The notes below the pieces were generated by a model, which made no database searches, was not told the DNA's origin, and worked only from the letters and a program-made list of their open reading frames with translations. 64,000 nt of DNA from Ectobius pallidus. Its lineage: Eukaryota; Arthropoda; Insecta; Blattodea; Ectobiidae. Location: NCBI GenBank assembly GCA_964059195.1, contig CAXKWD010000005.1:96671882-96735881 (forward strand), in the 5' to 3' direction. Positions 45,590 through 55,990 of this stretch are shown one piece after another; position 1 is the stretch's first letter, and each line of letters begins with the position of its first letter. A program made the position numbers and the translations under genes.

Positions 45590-46238
45590 ACTACACCATT
45601 TCAACCTCAATTTCGGAAAAAGTAATTACAATTTCGGAAAAAGTAATTTCAATTTCGGAAAAAGTAAATTCAATTTCGGAAAAAGTAACTTCAATTTCGG
45701 AAATACGAGGGCTATTTTTTTTTTAAACATTATGGGGCATAAAATGAAAACCACAGTGAAAATCAAAACTATTTTATTTGGAACATTTAGGTACACCTTC
45801 TAGCTACTTCTCTACCTAGTCGCGCTCCGATTGAGACATTTGTCGAAGCGTGGTGCAACTTTCAAGTACCGTCTTCAATAGGCTGGCAGCAAGCTTCTAT
45901 GAAAAGGGTACTTGAAAGTTGTACCACGCTTCAACAAATGTCTCAATCGGGGTGCGACTAGGTAGAGAAGTAGCTAGGTGTACCTAAATGTTCCAAATAA
46001 AACAGTTTTGATTTTCACTGTGGTTTTCATTTCATGCCCCATAATATTTAAAAAAATAGCCCTCGTTTTTCCGAAATTGAAGTTACTTTTTCCGAAATTA
46101 AAATTACTTTTTCCGAAATTGAAATTACTTTTTCCGAAATTGAAATTACTTTTTCCGAAATTGAATTTACTTTTCCCGAAATTGAAATTACTTTTTCCGA
46201 AATTGTAATTACTTTTTCCGAAATTGAGGTTGAAATGG
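45590..46238. mobile_element. 650-bp palindrome: inverted mariner ends plus 21-bp arrays
   Basis: The two halves are reverse complements from ATTTCAACCTCAATTTCGG (about 45597) to its mirror ending near 46236. The outer part of each arm is a tandem array of a 21-bp unit (CGGAAAAAGTAATTTCAATT plus T), about 4 units at left (45616-45697) and 7 at right (46076-46215). The inner part (45703 to about 46065) begins TACGAGGGCTATTTTTTT and contains, twice and inverted, a mariner C-terminal segment (FYEKGT, PRFNKCLNR). The centre lies near 45880. The frames in the arrays (FGKSNFN, ISEKVIS repeats) are artefacts of a unit divisible by three. Confidence 0.88.
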
Positions 46239-46239
46239 G

Positions 46240-47118
46240 GTAGTATTTAAAATTACTACATGTTTGGGCCATTACTACTGTACAGTAGGCTAAATGCTGC
46301 TTTCTGAGAAGTTAACCTTCTCTCTCGGTGAGAAATGTGTAGTGCAAATAAATTAACTGAATCGTTTACTTCCGGAACGCACTTAAGTTTATGTTACAAG
46401 CCATTTCTGGTACATGTGAATTTCGTATATACTTTACTCTCAGATGGATAGGCATATGTAAATAATCTAAATGATAACAGTTAGATTTAGCTCTTGCAAT
46501 CTGGCAGATTGGCTTTGAAAGATGTCATAATTATAGTTCCTTAAAGGAGTCTTTAGTAACAAAAAGAGACAAATTATGAAAAATAAGTGACAACGCTACC
46601 ATTATGGACTGCCATAGCTCGTGATAGTCAAGGACGATGGTGTTATGTAGATCTATAAGTTATATATAAGGGAAATTTAAACTTTAGAGCTCTTTTTCCA
46701 TAAGTTTACTTTTTCTATTATTTTCTTTTCTACTTTTCTATATAAAAGTTACCTTTTCTCAGTTTCTACTTAACCTGAAAATTTGGGATTTTCATAATTG
46801 TTTATTCAGATGTTTTGCACACACTGGAAAAAAAAAACTTTTTTTTTTTTTTGTAATCGGTTAATGCATGATATATTTCACGGCCATATGGTACTTCAAA
46901 ATATCGTTAAAAATATTACAAAGAAAAATCATATTTCAGTAAATAAGTATTTTATTTTATGAAAAATCCTTTTTCAGTTTTGACACAGGGTAGGTATTTA
47001 GAACTGAGAAAGATAAAGTGCCTATCTTTAGTAGGTTTTGAGAAAAGGTACATTGTATTTAATATTGTAAAGATAAGCTATTCCGTTTCCCCTTAATTAG
47101 TTATTTAATTATATAAAA
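46240..47118. other. No feature recognised
   Basis: AT-rich stretch with homopolymer runs near 46827-46852. No element boundaries were found. Confidence 0.5.
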
Positions 47119-48020
47119 CTAGCATGTGCCCGCGGCTTCGCCCGCGATAATTATTTCAAAAATTAAAAATGAAGAGCATAATACTTAAATCATTATATTT
47201 ATTAACACCTAAATCACGTGGACTACATACCACGATTAGATAGCATCGCCTGGTAAAAGCGACCTCAGATTCGAGTTCCTTGGCCCAGAATACCCCTGTA
47301 CAGTGAGTTTCGTCCAAATCGGACAATCTTTGACCATATTTAGGCCTATATTGATTATCCCTCTTGCGTGTAGGTTGAAAATTTCATACGTCTGCGGGCC
47401 TTGATATTCTAAACAAATGAATCGTCCAGGATGGACTTACAAAATCAAGCGATCGCCCACGATAATTATTTCAAAAATTAAAAATTAAGAGCATAATAGT
47501 TAAATCATTATATTTATTAACACCTAAATCACGTGGACTACATACCACGATTAGATAGCATCGCCTGGTAAAAGCGACCTCAGATTCGAGTTCCTTGGTC
47601 CAGAAAACCCCTGTATAGTGAGTTTCGTCCAAATAAAACAATGTTTGACTATATTAGGGCTTACAATATTCAAGCGATCGCGAAAGTTTAATTTCCAAGG
47701 TATGACAAAAATAGACAAAGCCAACTGTAATTGTCAAACTTCCATTTAATTTAATTCCAAACCCATCTGAAACCCACTGGCAACAATATGTTTTAATGTC
47801 AAATGTGATTCGGATTCGATAATTCTGTGTAAGAAGGGATGAAGTATTCTCAAAAACATTTGATTTTTGGCATTTAAAATCAGAATTTTTCAAAATCCTT
47901 TCTTAGTGAGCACCTACATTATGAAACGAAGGTACTGTCAAAATTCCAAGACTCTACCTGTTATAGTTTAGGCTCTACGTTGATTCCTGTCAGTCAAGAC
48001 AAAGCCTTTTATATATATTA
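47119..48020 (-). mobile_element. Helitron-type element, copy 3 (minus), partly duplicated
   Basis: On the minus strand it ends with the GC hairpin and CATGCTAG/T at 47119, as in copies 1 and 2, and starts near 48020 with TATATATAAAAGGCTTTGTC. The 3' portion is present twice in tandem: 47137-47448 and 47455-47680 both contain CACGTGGACTACATACCACG and GATTAGATAGCATCGCCTGG. The inner copy lacks the terminal hairpin. It is non-autonomous and has no Rep/helicase. Confidence 0.85.
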
Positions 48021-48031
48021 TATAAAATTGA

Positions 48032-48614
48032 ATATTTTTGTGACTTTCTTTCATACGTAATACTTACAGACACATTCGTCATACAATTTCATTCTAGTTT
48101 CGCTCTTATTCAATATCGTTATCCAAATTCTGGTGAGTAAAACTAGCTATCTTATCATTTATTACAGAATATAATTAACATAGATATCAACTTAGGACTT
48201 GATAGCTGAAGTTTTAAGTGGCTTATCTAGTGCAGCTTACTAATCAGATTTGCCATGACGTCATTAATGTGCTTACGTTCTGTTGAAAAAGTCAAACCTT
48301 AAGAACTTTTTTTCTGCCATTCAACGTTTCTGAACCATTATTATGAAATATACCCTGAATCTGACTAGGTTTGGTTTATGGAAGTAGAATATGAATGAAC
48401 TTTTCACCACAATGCAGAGGTGAACTTAGTTCTTTAGCTTCCCCCCCCCCGAGAATGCAAATATTTGTAACTCTTACTTCAAAATGCAATAACTGTGACA
48501 TTATCTTTCAGTGCACTATCTGGATTTCTCTTTCCTATCAACACCGCTGCTTGAACAACTAGATTTAGATAAACATATGATTGTTTAAATTTGTCTCTTT
48601 TTGATACTGACTCA
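48032..48614. other. No feature recognised
   Basis: Unassigned DNA with a poly-C run near 48441-48450. Confidence 0.5.
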
Positions 48615-48622
48615 ATCTAGAT

Positions 48623-50580
48623 CAGGCCTGTCCAACCCGCGGCCCTCGGGCCGCATGCGGCCCGCTCTCACAGTTTTGTGGCCCGCGGATACTTCTAATA
48701 CGACAACCAATCCTGGTTTGAAATTTCGCGCTTTGACGCAGGGCGTTGCATATTACCGAACGTGGTGGAATATTTGATCACGAGAAGCATCCAATCGGCG
48801 GTGTTCAAAGCGCCAGTATCGCTGCCGCGGAGGGCGAATTTTTTTTTTTTTTTTTTGATTGTTCAGAATAAGCCTGTTTCTAATTTATGTGCTTACGCGA
48901 GGTTGTGTACGCTTTTTTATTTGTTTGTGCAAATTGTTAGAAAACAGTGCTGTTAGATAGCACGAGCTAACATGAGCAATATTAGCAAGAAAAGAAAAAT
49001 ACAAGGGGAAAATAGAAGTTATAAAGATGCATGGGAATTGAATTACTTCGTCACAAATAATAATGACAAGTTGCAATCTGTTGTGTGCATGCAAATAATT
49101 TCTTCCTGTAAAGAGTACAATGTTAAGAGACACTGCACTACTTCACATGAAAAACAATTAGCCTATTAAAGTATGAGGGGGCTTCAAGAGCTGCCATTTT
49201 ACAGGATAAGAAAAACCTTAATCATCAGACAGGTATTTTTACACAAATGTCGTCTACGTAGATAGCTGCATTAACTGCTTCTTGCAGTGTATCATTGCTA
49301 TGGCAATTGCATTTGGTGAAAGCAATTTATCTGCAAAATTTGCAGCTGTTCCCCTCTCTCTTCAAACAATCTCAAAACGAGTACAGAGTATGGGAGGACA
49401 AATAACAAAGAAATTAGAAGATATGGTTGGAAAATGCAGCTACTTCTCACTATGCTTGGATGACAGTGTCGACCAGACCGACACCAGTCAACTCTTGATT
49501 TTCATACGAATGATCAACAATGATTTTTCAACACAAGAAGAAATGTTCTTTACATGGATAACCAAGGGTGAAGATATATTTAAAGCAGTAAATGAAACGG
49601 TGGAAAGGACTGGTAGGATTAATTTGGAAAGCTGGGTTAAGTTTCCTCATGTTCCATTGCATAATTCACAAAGAGGCGTTGTGTGGGAAGTCAGTGAAAC
49701 AAAGCGATGCAATGAATATAGTGGTTACAGTTTCCAACAAGATACGTGGTGGCAATAAGGCACAGCTTCACTGCCGATTCCTTGAATTTTTGGATGAGCT
49801 GCAAGCCCAATATAGAGATCTATCACTCCACGCAAATGTACGCTGGCTGAGTGCAGGTAGTGAAAATCTTTTTCGACGGGTTGAAGATCCAGACTTTCTA
49901 AGGCAGCTTGCTTTCATGACTGACCTGTCACAATACTTGAATGAGTTTAACCAGAGACTTCAGCGCTAAAATCAAGGTGTTTGAGGGTTAGAGGTCATGT
50001 TAATGGCTTTAAAATTTCTGAAATCATCCTTATCAAGAAATGATTTAACACACTTTCCATGTTGTCAAGAGCTGTCAGAAGGAATTGAAGATGGTAATTT
50101 TTCTGACTTTTGTGAAAATATTGAAGTTATTATTCAAGAATTCAATCAAAGATTTTCTGACTTTGGAAATATTAAAGGTAAACTGCTGCTTTTTAATGAC
50201 CCTTTGAATATGGATATTGAGAATCAGCCATCCATGTATCAACTGAGCTCTGCGATCTTCAGGCTGACCCTTTTCTTCAAACCAGGTCTGAGAGAGGGCT
50301 CAACTTTTTCAAGCTACTTCCAGAGGGCAGGTTTCCTCAGCTTAGAGATTTTTGAGACTGGCAGTTACTAACATAGAAGTGGAAATCCATACTTTAGTGA
50401 AGCAGTCTGAAAATCCTCAGTGCTCACATTAAGTTCTAATTTCGGCCTACTGGTAATGAATCCTATTTCAACAATTTGGTCTGCTGTACTCTGCTGTGAG
50501 TAAAACTTTTAATGTTTGGCCCTCAGCATCAGTTGTAGAAATATTTTGGCCCCCAGTACTTATGAAGTAGGACAGGCCTG
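48623..50580 (+). mobile_element. hAT element with GTF2IRD2-like transposase remnant
   Basis: Inverted tips CAGGCCTGTCC and (right) GGACAGGCCTG. Flanking 8-mers ATCTAGAT (48615-48622) and ATCTAGAA (50581-50588) differ at one base. Just inside the left tip lies a GC-rich palindromic block GGGCCGCATGCGGCCCGC, also present in the hAT at 51367. It is 1958 bp, the most complete hAT in the window. Confidence 0.92.
48972..50371 (+). pseudogene. hAT transposase, broken into four frames
   Basis: In order: a zinc-finger-like N-terminus with SCKEYNVKRHCTTSHEKQ (48972-49169); MAIAFGESNLSAKFAAVPLS and FSLCLDDSVDQTDTSQLLIF (49282-49560), whose first Asp of LDDS (codon at 49459) fits the first catalytic residue; HCIIHKEALCGKS then ANVRWLSAGSENLFRRVED (49592-49969); and DFCENIEVIIQEFNQRFSDF (49997-50371). 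The stretch normally holding the second catalytic Asp (TDGAP-like) is lost near 49620, and the catalytic-Glu end is missing. The lineage resembles GTF2IRD2-like hATs by motif order. Frameshifts and stops rule out function. Confidence 0.85.
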
Positions 50581-50588
50581 ATCTAGAA

Positions 50589-51015
50589 GAAGCTACTATA
50601 ATTTATTATGCACGAAATAAACCGCATTCCACTAGCCTTTATTCTTCCAACTTCAGTCTTAAGTCCTAATGCTTCATTTTGTAATAGCCTATTAGTGAAT
50701 TTTATCTTGTCCAGTGAGAGATCTAATATTGGATAATAAATTAATAAACCACCCTATTACCTCATTAACTGGGACACGATTTTATGGCGAATAAAATTTG
50801 TAAAAGTCGATATAAAACTTAGGCACAAAGCAGGATAAAAACGGCGAAATAAAATGTAAAATATTACTGTACTAGTTTAAATGTCACATTCTTCATTTAA
50901 CCTCTTCATTTAAATAACAGTAAACATGGTTTATAAGTTTCCTGCTGGTAGATTAGTACATTTATCGGACAAAATATCATTGCATGCTGAAAGGCTTCTT
51001 TCACAATCTGAAATT
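50589..51015. other. No feature recognised
   Basis: AT-rich spacer between the hAT and the TACAGG MITE. Confidence 0.5.
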
Positions 51016-51295
51016 TACAGGTAGGGGTAAATAGTGGACCGACTCTTGTAGCTGAATATAATTTTATTTGTGTTAGTATTTTATAATATTACTGTATTAA
51101 TAATTAATATATTCAGTTAAAAAACAATACGATTAGAACCATGTTCTGGGTTTCGAAATGGGCTAAGTCAACAGTCGACACTAGAACAAATTTCAATACA
51201 TTCCCTGCTATCCTGTGAATGCCGCTAGGCATGCGCAGTGGCTCATATCGGCAACTTAGATATTTTAGTCGGTCCGCTTTTTTTTTCTACCTGTA
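51016..51295. mobile_element. TACAGG MITE, copy 2
   Basis: The termini TACAGGTAGGGG and CTACCTGTA are inverted. GTGGACCGACTCTTGTAGCT at the left and GCTAGGCATGCGCAGTGGCT at the right match copy 1 (16905-17179). The middle is unrelated AT-rich sequence, so the two copies share ends more than interior. Confidence 0.8.
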
Positions 51296-51366
51296 CATCG
51301 ACTGAAGACACTTTAAACCCAGTGTTGGATACTCTGGTACTAATCCTCGTATAACTTGCTCTAGGG

Positions 51367-52877
51367 CAGGCCTGCACAACATACGGCCCGCGGGCCGCAT
51401 GCGGCCCGCATTGCTATTTATTCTGGCCCGTCTGACTGATTAAAATTATTTTATTGAAAATATAGGATAGGGGAATAAGACGTTTTTCATCTAGCTCTAA
51501 TTAAAAAAAATAAGAAGTGTGTAAAAGAAAAACTATACTTAAATTTCGAAAATTTAGTAGCAATTTGCATTGATGGTGCCCCATATATGCGGGGAGAAAA
51601 TGTTGGTCCTGTAACAATTATTGAACAGTACGCAGGTAAACCACTGGCAAAATTTCACTGCCTAATTCATCAGCAGGTTTATGTTCAAAGATTTTGCAGT
51701 TTGATCATGTGATGAAAATAGTATTTTCTCTGGTGAACTATATTTGAGCTCGGGGTTTGAAGCACAGAATGTTTCGACCGTTTCTAGAAGAAAATGATGC
51801 CGACTATGGGGAACTACCATACCTCACTAATGTACGTTGGTTAAGCAGCGGTAAAGTTTTGGTGCGCTTTGACCTTCAAAAAAATGAAGTAGTTGAATTT
51901 TTGGAATCTGAAGGAGATGAGGAAAAATTTCCAGATATAATGAATGAAGAATGGAATCAAGATCTGTTTTTCCTGTGTGACATTTTGGGTCACTTGAATG
52001 ACCTTAACTTCAAGGAAAAAATAAATTTGTTTTTCAATTAATTTCTCATATAAAGGCCTTCAAAATTAAACTAAACCTGTTTGAAAATCAACTTGCTAAA
52101 GGGGATATGTCGCAATTTATAACTTGTGACAGAATATTCCTTCTGAATTCGGTGATGGGTGGAAAATATAAGAAGCATATATCACTTCTAAGTGAGGAGT
52201 TTGAGAAAAGGATGCCATTGAGTAATGAAGACGAAGTCCGCATTAAAGTGATTCAGGATCCATTTTCTGTCGATGCAGGAAATCTACCTGTGATCTCCAG
52301 ATGAAAGTCATTGATCTCCAGTGTTCTGAAAACTATTGGGTCAAGCATAGGGAGAGTAGTTTACAAGAGTTTTATTCTGTTCTGGATCAGAATAAATTAA
52401 AAAATTTGTTGGATACTGCCTACCAGGTATTTTGTAACTTATTATTGGGAGTACGTGTACCTGTGAACAAACATTTTCTGTCATGAACTTGAACAAAAAC
52501 AAACAGCGTTCATCTTTAACTGATGCAAATTTAGAGGCCATATTAAGAACGGCCACTTCAAATATGACACCAAACTTTGATAAAATAGTTGCAACAAAGA
52601 AATGTAATGTGTCACATTGAACTGTTAAGGATAGATGCCAGTGCAATTGTTAGTAAACCTCGTGTGTGTTTAAATGGTATTTATTGTGTTGCATTAGTTG
52701 CAACTCTTAAAATTTAAATATGCATATTAATTTGCCTTTACTGTAGACCTAATAACAACATTTATAAATTTAACTGCGGTGGCCTAATGTAAGATACAAG
52801 GTCCGCAGTGATGTGGCCCTTGGTCGGGTGGCAAAGTTGAGTTTGGCCCTAAGAGTGAAACAAGTTGTGCAGGCCTG
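51367..52877 (+). mobile_element. hAT element, perfect TSD, inserted in a DNA element tip
   Basis: Tips CAGGCCTGCACAAC at both ends (right reverse-complemented) with exact CTCTAGGG repeats at 51359-51366 and 52878-52885. The GC block GGGCCGCATGCGGCCCGC follows the left tip. The target duplication includes the first three bases (GGG) of the TA-flanked element that starts at 52883, so this hAT landed on that element's end. It is 1511 bp. Confidence 0.95.
51548..52617 (+). pseudogene. hAT transposase remnant with both D2 and E regions
   Basis: From 51548 the frame reads NLVAICIDGAPYMRGENVG. The Asp at 51572-51574 fits the second catalytic Asp in the DGAP motif of hATs. Then come NVRWLSSGKVLVRFDLQKNE (51757-52041), MSQFITCDRIFLLNSVMGGK and EDEVRIKVIQDPFSVDAGNL (52107-52304), and LDTAYQVFCNLL. 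In a shifted frame at about 52449, GSTCTCEQTFSVMN keeps the catalytic Glu (codon 52464-52466) and LTDANLEAILRTATS begins the dimerisation end. The N-terminal zinc finger and first Asp are gone, and several shifts and stops occur. Confidence 0.85.
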
Positions 52878-52882
52878 CTCTA

Positions 52883-54166
52883 GGGTAAGGTGGTACATTT
52901 TCGAGCATGGTACAATTCTGAACGGACTAAGATTTTTATCCATTTTTGGGTTTCAAATGTTAGCCAACCTCTTTTTAAAAATATAGCGTCCATACTGATT
53001 GTTTTGTTGATCTGTTTCCGCGAGAATGATGTTTTAAGTTGACTCATTCGGCCATAAAATATTATTTTCCAATCCAAGGTAAGAACTCCATGCTGGAAAA
53101 ATGGCACGTTATAAAATTGCTTATAATCCCACGTTGTGTTACTGGAATACATTGTTGAGGACCAATTTTTAACACAAACCAACAAATAGCGCAGTCTTTA
53201 ATACGTAAGTCATTGGCACAACAATAGTCATTCGTGAGCGGAATTTGCAACTATGTATAATTTACAAAAACTAGCTCGAGGTACAAATACGAACGGATTT
53301 TAGGTACAATTTCGAACAGTACTTTAACCCGCGATCGCTTGCATGGAAAAGCTGTTTTGCCATCACAGCATTCTGCATGTTTATTATTATTAACTGTGCC
53401 AGTCAAATATTTAAAGGATGGCATCACACAGCTTTCAACAGTGGTATTATTTCAACGAAGATTTATGAACTGCACTTCCTCCGGATTGCTATTACATCTC
53501 AGCAATTATGCAATACAGAATAGCAAACAGAAATCGTTCTGGAGTTGTTAAGTATTTTTTATTATTGCTCTTGATGTTATGACAGACCCGCCTGCATGGT
53601 CTAGTGGTTGCTGACTACGGACCCGCAAGTCTGGGTTCGATCCCCGTTACCTCCTCGAATTTTTCTGAGGTAGGGCGATTTGGAACGGGGTGCATTCAGC
53701 CTCCTGACACCAACCGAAGAGCTAATTCATAAAGAAGTAGCGGCTCCGGTTCAGTAAGCCATCAATAACTGACGTAGGAGTCGGCATGCTGACCACATGC
53801 CCCAAACCTGTCATCTGCCTATTCAAAACGTGACAGTTCATTATTACGCTCATATTATTGATAAATAATAATAATAAAATATAATATTTGGAAGAAAGCA
53901 ATTCGTTCGTTGAAAATGCCACTGTTCGAAATAGTACCCACTGGTGTTTAGAATTGTACCTACTGTGGTACATTTTCGAACGATATTCTGGAAATGAAAG
54001 ATTGATTGCCATGACCAATTTTACAGCTGTTTGACTTCCATATTTTTTTGAAGGGTCAACTACATTGCCAACTTTGTGATTACGATACATTTGAACTTGT
54101 CTTAAGTTTACTGTGTTCATAAAATAAGAATATTTGTTAAGTGTTCGAAAATGTACCACCTTACCC
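52883..54166. mobile_element. TA-flanked DNA element with GGTACATTTTCGAAC repeats
   Basis: Left tip GGGTAAGGTGGTACATTTTC and the reverse complement of the right tip (GGGTAAGGTGGTACATTTTC) match over about 25 bp. TA lies outside each end. Related subterminal strings (GGTACAATTTCGAAC near 53304, TGTTCGAAATAGTACC near 53924, GGTACATTTTCGAACG near 53970) repeat in both orientations. A TA target is consistent with Tc1/mariner-like families but no transposase is recognised. A SINE (53586-53830) lies inside and a hAT abuts or breaks the left tip. Confidence 0.82.
53586..53830 (+). mobile_element. SINE family A, plus-strand copy
   Basis: Canonical box A TGGTCTAGTGG (53597-53607) and box B GGTTCGATCCC (53634-53644), followed by the family A body (ACCTCCTCGAATTTTTCTGA, AGAAGTAGCGGCTCCGG, GCATGCTGACCACATGCCCC). 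TGACAG flanks it at 53580-53585 and 53831-53836 as a short target duplication. It is more 3'-truncated than the copy at 11735-12042. Confidence 0.92.
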
Positions 54167-54565
54167 TATATTATTTTCATGACATCAGATTTTGACATGT
54201 AGAATTTAGCAAAATCATAAACATATAAACCTACGCTATCAAGAAGTGTGATTTTTAAATTTTGTCTTCTAAAGGAGAATCCACTGCAGAAATATTTAAC
54301 TGTGGCAAGAGAAACAATGCTGTGGCAGGATCAAAAACTTTATGTCCAGGATCTTTTAAAACTAAATATGCAGCCATACATAAATATCGCAATGAATATC
54401 ATCACCGTACTTTTCTGGTATATTGTAAATAATTGTTCGATTCGCGAAATGAGTTAAAATTCGCGTTTAATCGCGATAGTAAAAGTTGGTAATTATGGGG
54501 ACAGTTGCCATATAGTTAATGCTGATACTCTTTCATTGTAAAAAAGTAAAGTTTTCCTTATTACA
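54167..54565. other. No feature recognised
   Basis: Contains AATTCGCGTTTAATCGCGAT near 54462. A related AATTTCGCGTTATCGCGATT lies right of the SINE at 54871, perhaps ends of an older element split by the SINE. Confidence 0.4.
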
Positions 54566-54842
54566 GGCCATGGAGGCCCAGAGGGTTCCAGGAGGTTGAG
54601 GCTCCCAGATTTTTAGACTTTGGCACATGAAGGTGGTAAGGTTGTCAGCCTTACGCACCGGCCGCCTTTACCCCCAGGATTGCTCCTGGTACTCATTTCT
54701 GTTGGAGGCTGAGTCGACCCCAGGGCCATAGTGCCACCAGAAGGATTAGGCCAATTGAAAAACTCCAACGACCTCATCGGGGATTGAACCCGCGACCTTC
54801 CGGTTTGTAGCGCAGCGCCTCAACCACTACGCTACGGCGTAC
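54566..54842 (-). mobile_element. SINE family B, full-length (minus)
   Basis: Read from 54842 on the minus strand: GTAGCGTAGTGGTTGAGGCG (box A) and GGGTTCAATCCC (box B, about 54780-54791). The body holds TTTTTCAATTGGCCTAATCC, GGGTCGACTCAGCCTCCAAC and TGGGAGCCTCAACCTCCTGG. Other family B copies are at 1525, 41270 and 63745. TTCATTGTA at about 54531 and TTTATTGTA at about 54853 may be a target duplication. Confidence 0.9.
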
Positions 54843-54976
54843 CCAACTCTTTTTTATTGTACATCAACCAATTTCGCGTTATCGCGATTCAGCAAAAAAA
54901 ATCTTCACTCTACTCATTAATAACAGTGCCAGAAAGTTGCCAATAACTAACAATTTTGTTACGATTCTTGTTAAAT

Positions 54977-54980
54977 AGAC

Positions 54981-55010
<30 letters not shown>
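54977..55010. repeat. (AAT)n microsatellite
   Basis: About nine AAT units followed by an A run. Confidence 0.9.
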
Positions 55011-55011
<1 letters not shown>

Positions 55012-55064
55012 TCGCAACTATACTTAAAAGCTTGATGCTTATTACGTCATTGAAGTAATTTTTA

Positions 55065-55990
55065 CTTTCCCTGCCCGTACCATAGGCCTAGGTAGACTAC
55101 TATAGGTAGAGGAAAGTATTGTGTTCGACCCCAAATTCGAAGCTGAGTTTTTAATATAAATACCCGATCTGAGGTCCCCAAAATCCAAAAATTCTATTTT
55201 CGGAAACATGTTATGTATGTGTCTGTTTGTGTGTCTTGTTTGTGTGTCTGTGAGCAGTCTAGCTCTAAAACGGAAAATCGTATGAAAGAAACGTTGTATT
55301 TGGTCAGGTACCATCTGATGATGTGACACGAAGCTTGACAACTTTCTATGATTTAAAGGAGACTTTAGGTTAAGAAATTTCCTTTTTTCGAGATTTTCTC
55401 GAAAACTGCTCTAACGAATTTCTTTAAATTTTGTTCATGGGGTATTTATAGGCCTACTAAGAGCAAAACCTTTTATTTGGAACTTTTTTTCGAAAAAAAA
55501 ACTCTGAAGGACATTTATAAGCCACCCATTCTGAATACGCGCTTTTTGTGATAGAAAATCGTACGAAAACAAAATTTGCATTTGGGTTAAGCAACTTCTG
55601 GGGATATAACATGAAGATTGTTGACCACTTTCTATTATTTTTTAGGGGAAGAAATTTTCGTTTTTAACGATTTTCTCGCAAACGGCTCTAACGATTTTCT
55701 TTAAATTTTGTACATGGGGTGCTAATACTAAACGCAAAAATGTTTATTTGAACATTTTTTCGACGATATTCTCTGAAGTATAGTTACAAGCCACCCACTG
55801 TGAATGCGTGTTCTTTGCGATATGGCTCTCGTTCTATATCAGAATGTGAAGTGAGAGAAATAGATTGGCCATGCTTAAAATAAATAGTTACAAGAGTACA
55901 TTAATAAGATTTTATTTGGGTTATGTATCCTTCCGGGATGCGATGTGATGTGGTAACGACATCCTCTTCATTTTTAGAACCAATTTTCAT
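55065..55990 (+). repeat. Unassigned dispersed repeat, copy 2
   Basis: Collinear with 30885-31550 from CTGCCCGTACCATA to ATGCGATGTGATGTGGTAAC. Internally the block AAAATCGTA.GAAA..CGATTTTCTCG.AAACGGCTCTAACGA..TTTAAATTTTGT occurs at least twice (about 55272-55440 and 55553-55715), so the family contains a roughly 280-bp sub-repeat. Non-coding. Confidence 0.7.

Noticed and set aside
45516..46272. Apparent heptad-repeat proteins FGKSNFN and ISEKVIS
   Set aside because: The 21-bp tandem unit is divisible by three and lies in a mariner-derived palindrome; no start, signal or conservation supports coding.
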